Of a DNA stretch of 49,871 bases, positions 44,521-49,871 are shown in pieces (positions within the stretch are counted from its first letter, which is position 1; every line of letters begins with the position of its first letter). Below the pieces are notes generated by a model that saw only the letters and a program-made list of their open reading frames with translations, searched no databases and was not told the DNA's origin. Origin of the DNA: JAOZTV01 sp965371805 (GTDB lineage Bacteria; Acidobacteriota; Aminicenantia; UBA2199). The stretch lies in contig CBDUZW010000033.1 of assembly GCA_965371805.1 (NCBI GenBank), forward strand, positions 1 through 49,871, given 5' to 3'. Both the position numbers and the translations under genes were made by a program.

Positions 44521-45933
44521 TTAATGCTCATCATTGATTTTTTTATCACTGTTCCTCCAGTCTAGAATAGAAAATAAAAGTACAATTAAGATGAAAAAAA
44601 ACAATACCGATGAAGTGAAAAAATAAATCATATCATAACTTTTTCTACTAAATTTTTTTACTATTTTATCTTGAACATTACTCAATTCTGAGAAATTTAT
44701 AGATAAAGAATTTAAAACTTTCTGAACATTCCTATCTTTTATTGTTAAACAGAATTTTGTAAATTCTTCTTTCTCAATTTTTAACCAAGAATGTTTTTTT
44801 ATATATTCAATTGTCTTAATAGATTTTTTTAATTTTTCTAATTTTATTTTACATAAAAATCCTTTAGCCGATATTTTCAAAAACTCTTCAGAGGTATTTA
44901 TACTTTTCAAAGAATCCATTTTTATTTGTGTATCTATTAAACTGGTATCTTTATCACATATTTCAAAAATATCACTATCATAATAATCTTTATTATCAAT
45001 TGTTTTAACTCTAATACAATATTTGTTTGATTTAATATCTTCTGGTACTTTCCAAAGATAATACCCATTATTTTCTGCTTTATTAGATACTTCTAATATT
45101 TTTTTTTTTCTACTAATATCATATAATCTGATTTTAACAAATTCAAAATTATTTTTACTTTTCCCCCAGATAATTCTATATGTTTCGCCTTTTTTCCATT
45201 CTGTATCCCGCTTTGGTTCAATAATTACTATACCTGAAAACTCAACATCAATGTTTTTCAAAAGCTGATCTGAACTACAATTCTCATTCCATTTAAAGAT
45301 AAATTTCTCATTTAACCTATTTTCTCTATAACTATTAAAATCTTTAAAATGAGAGATATAAAATTTTAGTTCATTAACACTTCTTTGCAAAAAATCCAAT
45401 AAATGTTGGATTTCTTTTTTTAATATATTCTCCCCATAATCATACAAACAAACTTTTACACTATTCGAAATAGCAGATTTATTATTTTTAAAACAATCAT
45501 TGGCCTGTTGAAGATCATAACCAGATGCATTTATTATTATTGAATCTATTTTAATATTTTTTTTATTTTCCCCACTTTTATATACCACCTGATTACTTTT
45601 GAAGATAATATCACTTTCTTTGGTAATTTTTTTTAATTGAGTATTCGTTTCTAATTGATCTTTAAAAAATAATAGATAATCTTTGTTACTTAAATAGTTC
45701 ACGGGTGTTCTTTTATATTCTAAATTCATACTCTTAAATATTAAATTAATACTAACTTTAATATTTTTAACTATTGAATCAATATTTAATTCAAACTGAA
45801 CAATAGTCTTTGGAGGAAATAGTAGCATACATATTAAAACTATAATTGAAAACACCATAGTCAATAATGTTATAGTCTTAGTATTTTCAAGAATAACTCT
45901 TGAAACACTAATTTCAATTCCTTTTTTTTCCAT
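44521..45933 (-). CDS. Wzz-topology membrane protein with an inserted Kre9/KNH-like domain
   Basis: About 470 residues. One transmembrane helix near 20-39 and another near 438-460 enclose a large periplasmic part with helical, coiled-coil-like stretches (165-200 and 330-420), the topology of Wzz/polysaccharide co-polymerases that set chain length. Residues 235-326 form a beta domain matching the secreted protein at 48.7 kb: shared positions include V-K-I-R-L-Y, K-I-L, an N-x-G-x4-W-x-V stretch and R-V-K-T-x-D-N. The typical Wzz Pro-rich motif is weak, so the chain-length role is inferred from topology and the neighbouring flippase. I prefer the ATG at 45933; a TTG at 45945 is also in frame. 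Confidence 0.65.
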   Translation of the reverse strand: MEKKGIEISVSRVILENTKTITLLTMVFSIIVLICMLLFPPKTIVQFELNIDSIVKNIKVSINLIFKSMNLEYKRTPVNYLSNKDYLLFFKDQLETNTQLKKITKESDIIFKSNQVVYKSGENKKNIKIDSIIINASGYDLQQANDCFKNNKSAISNSVKVCLYDYGENILKKEIQHLLDFLQRSVNELKFYISHFKDFNSYRENRLNEKFIFKWNENCSSDQLLKNIDVEFSGIVIIEPKRDTEWKKGETYRIIWGKSKNNFEFVKIRLYDISRKKKILEVSNKAENNGYYLWKVPEDIKSNKYCIRVKTIDNKDYYDSDIFEICDKDTSLIDTQIKMDSLKSINTSEEFLKISAKGFLCKIKLEKLKKSIKTIEYIKKHSWLKIEKEEFTKFCLTIKDRNVQKVLNSLSINFSELSNVQDKIVKKFSRKSYDMIYFFTSSVLFFFILIVLLFSILDWRNSDKKINDEH

Positions 45934-45980
45934 TTTATTATTCAAAATTCAGAACTTAATATCAATATATGCTACCGCCA

Positions 45981-46172
45981 TTACACTTTAACAGAGTTTG
46001 CAAGCAAATAAATATGTGTCCTAAATAACCCAAAAATCCATAAAACTTTCTCAGCCTTAAGAACATAAGTGTAACAAAATCCTTTATATTTGTAAATGGT
46101 ACGAATTGACTCATAAAAAAAACACGTTATGATATTAACAGATATTGTTTTAAAAACCAACAGATTTTTCAT
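45981..46172 (-). CDS. Small hypothetical protein
   Basis: A 63-codon frame, Cys/Tyr/Phe-rich with a hydrophobic N terminus. Its only support is a strong AAAAGGAG site about nine bases before the ATG. It lies between the Wzz-like gene and a decayed transposase, so it may be a leftover of other genes or not translated. No family is recognisable. Confidence 0.25.
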   Translation of the reverse strand: MKNLLVFKTISVNIITCFFYESIRTIYKYKGFCYTYVLKAEKVLWIFGLFRTHIYLLANSVKV

Positions 46173-46192
46173 TATATAACACTCCTTTTATT

Positions 46193-47022
46193 CTAGTATG
46201 ACAAAGCAAATATCTTTCTATACAGCCTATCTATATTTCTTTTTAGTCCAAATGGATTTAATTTTTTAAATGTTTCATTTAAATTTATTTTTATATTTTT
46301 ATCGATATTTATTATTTCAATAATTCTTTCATAAAGTGTTTTAGGTTCATCATACTTTTTAATGATCTTTGAACCAATTCTAGTTTTACTTTTTAGTTTC
46401 ATTTATGGTTGGAAATAATTCCATAAAAGTCTTAAATTTGAGTATAGTTCATTAATTAAGTTTAATTGAGTAGGCGTGTCATATCGCATATAACCTACAT
46501 AACCTCTTATAGCCGTGTTATTTTTTTCTTCCACATAACAATTGTCATTTTTCCAAGAAACTCTGGTCCTTGTAAAACATATATTATTTTTTTTACAATA
46601 TTTATATAACAGATGATTGATAAATTCTGCTCCATTGTCTGAATCAATACCTTTTAATGGAAAAGGTAGTCTGCTTTTTATGTCCATTAAAGCATCAAAT
46701 GTCCATATCTGGGCCTTATTCTTTATACAAACCATGTCTGTCCAACCACTCTTTATATCAACCGTATTCAAGGTCTAACAAAAATCTCCACTAGCATTAC
46801 CTCCATCATGGCTTACCAGATCTATCTCCAAATAACCAACAGCATCTTCATCCCATTCTGTTCCGAGTCTTATTGGGATATTGCTCTTTAAAAATTTACC
46901 TGGTTTTGTTTTAGATCGAGGCTTTAACTCAAGCTTTTTACATTCTCCTCTTGACAATCTATCGTTGATGCACTTATTGTATTAAGCTTATTTGATGTCT
47001 CTAAAGAAATTTTCATCTCTTT
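46193..47022 (-). pseudogene. Decayed DDE (rve-type) transposase
   Basis: One reading frame broken by in-frame stops at about 46772-46774 (GDFC-stop-TLNTVDI) and 46400-46402 (YFQP-stop-MKL), with an apparent frameshift near 46970 joining ETSNKLNTISASTID to RLSRGECKKLELK. The integrase core is recognisable, with catalytic Asp in YLEIDLVSHDGG, Asp in GIDSDNGAEF and Glu in NDNCYVEEKN. The DNA-binding N terminus is missing, so the element is dead. No terminal inverted repeats were found. The rest of 47023-47270 holds two weak hairpins and a ribosome-binding site for the next gene, but no other gene. Confidence 0.85.
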
Positions 47023-47270
47023 AAATTATAAGCCACCAGCACCATTGGCTTATAGAAAAAATGACTCAAGACTAATTTTAAATGTGGTACAATAAATCGA
47101 GGCAGGTCATTCGACTATTGAAATAAAGAGGCTTTTATGTTAAATATTTACCATGTAGATGATGTTTTTAAATTGTGGGCTATCTTCTTCTTATAAAAGA
47201 GATAGCATCAGCTATATTATACACAAAAATTTTATTAAACCAATAATAGATTGGAGGAAGATTAATTAGA

Positions 47271-48467
47271 ATGAAATACCTTTTTGTCTCTATAAGTTTC
47301 CCATACCCGCCATTGAAAGCTGACTCTGTATTCGTATATAATATCATTAAAGAAATGTCATCGCCAGAGTCTGTTATAACCCTTTCTTTTGAAACAAATT
47401 ATAATAAACAAAACGCAAATATAATTGAAAAATATAGCTCCAAAAGTATCTTTATAAAAGGTATTAAGGGTTTGTCATTTTTTCAAATAGCAAAAGCTTT
47501 AATATCTAAAAGACCATTTAGTTTACACAGGTATGATTTTGATAAGCTGGAGAATGCCATTAGAAAAATTTGTCAGGATTATTATATAGATCGGATATTG
47601 TTTATTGATGCTAATTTAATTGAAATGGGCTATCGTCTCAGGAATCTAAAAACACCATTGTACTTTCATACAATTGATTCTATTTTTAATAATCTTGAGA
47701 TAAGAAGCAATTATGAAAAATTCAATTTAAAAAAAAAGTATTGTTTAAATCAAGCAAAAAAATGGCGTAAACATTATAAGTTATTCCTAACATATTTTGA
47801 AAAAACTATAATAGTTACCAATGAAGAAAAAAATAGTTTTAAGGAGCTTTTACAAAAAGATCCGTTTGACAAAATCGAAGTTTTACCTCATGGTATTGAT
47901 ACAAATTGTTTTAAGCCAGAAAAAAATATTAAATCGGAATATCCAATATTGATTTTTCATGGTTCAATGAATATTGAATCAGAGGCTGCAATTCTTGATA
48001 TACTAATCATATTTAAAGAACTAAGCGAAATACATCCTGAAATAAGTTTATATCTTGTTGGGAAAAATCCTTCAAAAAAAATTATGCAATTGGTTAAACC
48101 TTACAACAATATTCATTTAACAGGTTATGTCAAAGATATTAGACCATATTTGAGAAAAGCGACATTAGGTATATACCCAATGAGAATTGGTTCAGGAATA
48201 AAAGATCGAGTTCTGGAAGCTATGAGTATGAGCTTGCCTGTTATAACTACTAAAATGGGAGCTTATGGTATCGATATTAAAAACAATAAAAATGGCATAA
48301 TACACGATGATATCCCTTCTATGATTAAAAGTGCTCTGACCATTATATCAAATAGTGCAATAAGACAAAAATTAGGTAAGGAAGCTCGAAGAACAATTAT
48401 AAAAGACTATAAATGGGAAAAAATTTTAGCTAGTTTAAATAGAATCACAAAGAATACTTCAGAATAA
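47271..48467 (+). CDS. GT4 family glycosyltransferase
   Basis: A 398-residue GT-B enzyme. The N terminus has SFPYPPLKADSVFVYNII, where related enzymes carry the acceptor-site loop. The middle has VLPHGIDTNCF and the donor site has LVGKNPSKK, YPMRIGSGIKDRVLEAMSMSLP and its E-x-M-S-x-S-L-P turn, as in group-1 transferases of surface glycan loci. It is the only plus-strand glycosyltransferase and lies beyond the transposase remnant, so it may have been cut off from the main locus. GGAGGA lies 13 bases before the ATG. It ends at the palindromic terminator region after about 200 bases. Confidence 0.85.
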   Translation: MKYLFVSISFPYPPLKADSVFVYNIIKEMSSPESVITLSFETNYNKQNANIIEKYSSKSIFIKGIKGLSFFQIAKALISKRPFSLHRYDFDKLENAIRKICQDYYIDRILFIDANLIEMGYRLRNLKTPLYFHTIDSIFNNLEIRSNYEKFNLKKKYCLNQAKKWRKHYKLFLTYFEKTIIVTNEEKNSFKELLQKDPFDKIEVLPHGIDTNCFKPEKNIKSEYPILIFHGSMNIESEAAILDILIIFKELSEIHPEISLYLVGKNPSKKIMQLVKPYNNIHLTGYVKDIRPYLRKATLGIYPMRIGSGIKDRVLEAMSMSLPVITTKMGAYGIDIKNNKNGIIHDDIPSMIKSALTIISNSAIRQKLGKEARRTIIKDYKWEKILASLNRITKNTSE

Positions 48468-48530
48468 GGGATGAAAACCTACAACAACTGATGCCTTAAA
48501 CATATTAATTTCAAAAATAATTGAATTTAT

Positions 48531-48620
48531 CTATTTAAATGTAATTGTAATCGTGTTACTATCATCATATACAAAATTATCTATAGTTTCTACTCTTATG
48601 ACATAACTTACTAGTTTGAA
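48531..48620 (-). pseudogene. Remnant of a Kre9/KNH-like domain gene (C-terminal end)
   Basis: The minus-strand frame ending at a TAG (48531-48533) reads YVIRVETIDNFVYDDSN, which aligns with YVVRVKTLDNATWDDSG and YCIRVKTIDNKDYYDSD of the two genes nearby. The domain start is absent upstream and no start codon or ribosome-binding site is found, so this is a fragment. It lies beyond the terminator that follows the intact secreted gene. Confidence 0.6.
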
Positions 48621-48677
48621 CTTATATAATAATATAAATATTTTTGAATTTTGTCTAGTAAAAATTCGGTTTATATA

Positions 48678-48713
48678 AAAAGAACCTTCCTGAGATCTCA
48701 GGAAGGTTCTTTT
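48678..48713. terminator. Perfect bidirectional rho-independent terminator
   Basis: Bases 48681-48710 form a perfect 30-base palindrome (AGAACCTTCCTGAGA and its complement) extended by three A:T pairs on each side. A T-run follows on both strands. It can end transcription of the plus-strand glycosyltransferase and of the minus-strand Kre9-domain gene, whose stop is at 48731. Confidence 0.9.
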
Positions 48714-48730
48714 ATTTTTAAAAATTTTAC

Positions 48731-49795
48731 TTATCTTAAATTTTTTTCTTTAAGGTTGATTGGTACTTCAGCCAGAATTTTACCCATCTTATTTTTTAAG
48801 AGTAATTTAAATCCGGTACCCCTTTTGAGAAGAAGATTGTTTTGTTTGCGAAATTTTTGCATCCCTAGTACTTGAGGTGTTTTCATTTTCATTAGTCTTA
48901 AACCTCTTTGCCTAAACATCTGTTTTCCAAAAACTTTCCCATTCTTTACAATTTCAACAGTCAGTTCTTCTTTAACTCCAAATTTCTTAAAAATATCTCT
49001 TATTCTTGACATATCAAACAACCATGGTGGACAGGACAAACATGGATTTGGCCCTGGCCATGGACCTTTTGGGTTTCTCCACCACGGAATTTCTGTCATT
49101 CCTTTTAAAATATCTTTGAGTCGACCCCAGTCAGGATGATAACCACCTCTACTGGATGCTATAGTGAAAACGCCACTGTCATCCCAGATTACATTATCAA
49201 GAGTCTTAACTCTAACCACATAACTACCACCTGCAACACTGTTTGCGACTGGCCAGCTAAATCTTCCATCATTTGCTGTACTATTTGTAATATCCAAAAT
49301 CTTTGTTGTTCCAGCAGGATTGTACAAACGGATCTTTACTGATGCATCTTGAGCTCCTGTTTTTGTCCATTCGATGGTATATGAGCCTCCTTTTATTACC
49401 GTATTTCCTGCTGCAGGCTTATCTACAACAATAGTACCTGGTACAGACACAGCGGCTATAGTAAAAACACCACTATCATCCCAAGTTGCATTATCGAGAG
49501 TCTTTACTCTGACAACATAACTACCATTTGCGACACTGTTTGGAACCGGCCAACTAAAATTTCCATCATTTGCAGTGCTATTTGAAATATCCAGAATCTT
49601 CGTTGTCCCTGCCGGGTTATACAAACGGATCTTTACTGATGCATCCTGAGCTCCGGATTTTGTCCATTGTATAGTATAAGGGCTCCCCTTTGTTACAGTT
49701 TCACCTGATGCCGGCTTAGTTACTGTAATAGTGGCAGCAGATAGCATACCAATCGTAACTATCATAACTAACATTAATAAAAATACTTTTTTCAT
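48731..49795 (-). CDS. Secreted protein with two tandem Kre9/KNH-like domains
   Basis: A 354-residue protein. The signal peptide covers residues 1-20 (ending MLSA). Two nearly identical beta domains follow at 21-113 and 120-212, each with the pattern KPA-x-G-x-TV-x-KG, an Ile-x-W-T-K strand, VKIRLYNP, TKILDI, W-P-V and YVVRVKTLDN. The type is known from the Ser-Thr-rich Kre9/KNH family of fungal cell-wall proteins and occurs in bacterial surface proteins. Residues 213-354 are basic, with Trp/Pro-rich and Cys-x-x-Cys-containing stretches (PCLSCPPW), of unknown fold. AAGGAGG seven bases before the ATG is a perfect ribosome-binding site. Role inferred: cell-surface or periplasmic glycan contact. 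Confidence 0.8.
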   Translation of the reverse strand: MKKVFLLMLVMIVTIGMLSAATITVTKPASGETVTKGSPYTIQWTKSGAQDASVKIRLYNPAGTTKILDISNSTANDGNFSWPVPNSVANGSYVVRVKTLDNATWDDSGVFTIAAVSVPGTIVVDKPAAGNTVIKGGSYTIEWTKTGAQDASVKIRLYNPAGTTKILDITNSTANDGRFSWPVANSVAGGSYVVRVKTLDNVIWDDSGVFTIASSRGGYHPDWGRLKDILKGMTEIPWWRNPKGPWPGPNPCLSCPPWLFDMSRIRDIFKKFGVKEELTVEIVKNGKVFGKQMFRQRGLRLMKMKTPQVLGMQKFRKQNNLLLKRGTGFKLLLKNKMGKILAEVPINLKEKNLR

Positions 49796-49871
49796 AATTT
49801 CCTCCTTTTAATTTTATAAGTATTTCCAAAAGTTTTTAAGGTAAAACTTCTAAAACCCTTTATATAAAAGA

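Noticed and set aside
47028..47053. 7-bp inverted repeat ATAAGCC/GGCTTAT near the transposase remnant, considered as a terminator or IS end
   Set aside because: There is no T-run after it, no matching sequence at the other end of the remnant, and the stem is short.

Overview
This is a very A+T-rich window (roughly 30% G+C by eye) from an uncultured-looking, probably Gram-negative bacterium. There are no rRNA or tRNA genes to place it. Signal-peptide proteins carrying PKD repeats and Kre9/KNH-type (Ser-Thr-rich, 'GPI-anchored family') beta-sandwich domains, together with a stand-alone 23S-IVP-type four-helix-bundle gene, fit deep-branching environmental phyla such as Aminicenantes/Acidobacteriota relatives. 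That placement is only an impression.

Layout. 1-5 kb: a secreted nine-repeat PKD protein and a rhomboid protease fused to a TPR-like region, both on the minus strand. 5-9 kb: a membrane protein resembling a GT-C glycosyltransferase (+), an FAD-dependent glycerol-3-phosphate dehydrogenase and a hexapeptide acyltransferase, followed by a 176-bp MITE-like element with perfect 18-bp terminal inverted repeats. 9.3-46 kb: one long minus-strand surface polysaccharide locus. 46-47 kb: a decayed DDE transposase. 47-49.9 kb: a plus-strand GT4 glycosyltransferase, a gene remnant, a perfect bidirectional terminator, and a secreted protein with two tandem Kre9-like domains.

The polysaccharide locus supplies nucleotide sugars: RfbA and RfbB to dTDP-4-keto-6-deoxyglucose; UDP-glucuronate decarboxylase to UDP-xylose; UDP-glucuronate 4-epimerase to UDP-galacturonate; a UDP-sulfoquinovose-synthase-like enzyme; GDP-fucose synthase; and a further SDR epimerase. 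It also holds two initiating polyprenyl-phosphate glycosylphosphotransferases, several GT4 and WecG-type glycosyltransferases, three MOP flippases, two polymerase/ligase-type membrane proteins, and decorating enzymes (sulfotransferase, carbamoyltransferase, acetyltransferase, methyltransferases). It therefore looks like two Wzx/Wzy systems merged, making acidic, probably sulfur-bearing glycans. No Wza export channel, Wzc kinase, Gmd, RfbC or RfbD is present here.

Points most worth a second look: (1) a four-helix-bundle gene enclosed by inverted arrays of the heptamer (A/G)GTGAAT that could close it in a stem, as in 23S rRNA intervening sequences; (2) a Wzz-topology membrane protein with a Kre9-like domain in its periplasmic part, matching the secreted protein 3 kb away; (3) a UDP-sulfoquinovose-synthase-like enzyme with a cysteine-rich N-terminal extension, followed by a thioredoxin gene; (4) fragments of decayed genes, including a DUF1972 glycosyltransferase remnant that now forms the 3' end of a flippase gene; (5) a glycosyltransferase whose conserved N terminus requires an ATT start.
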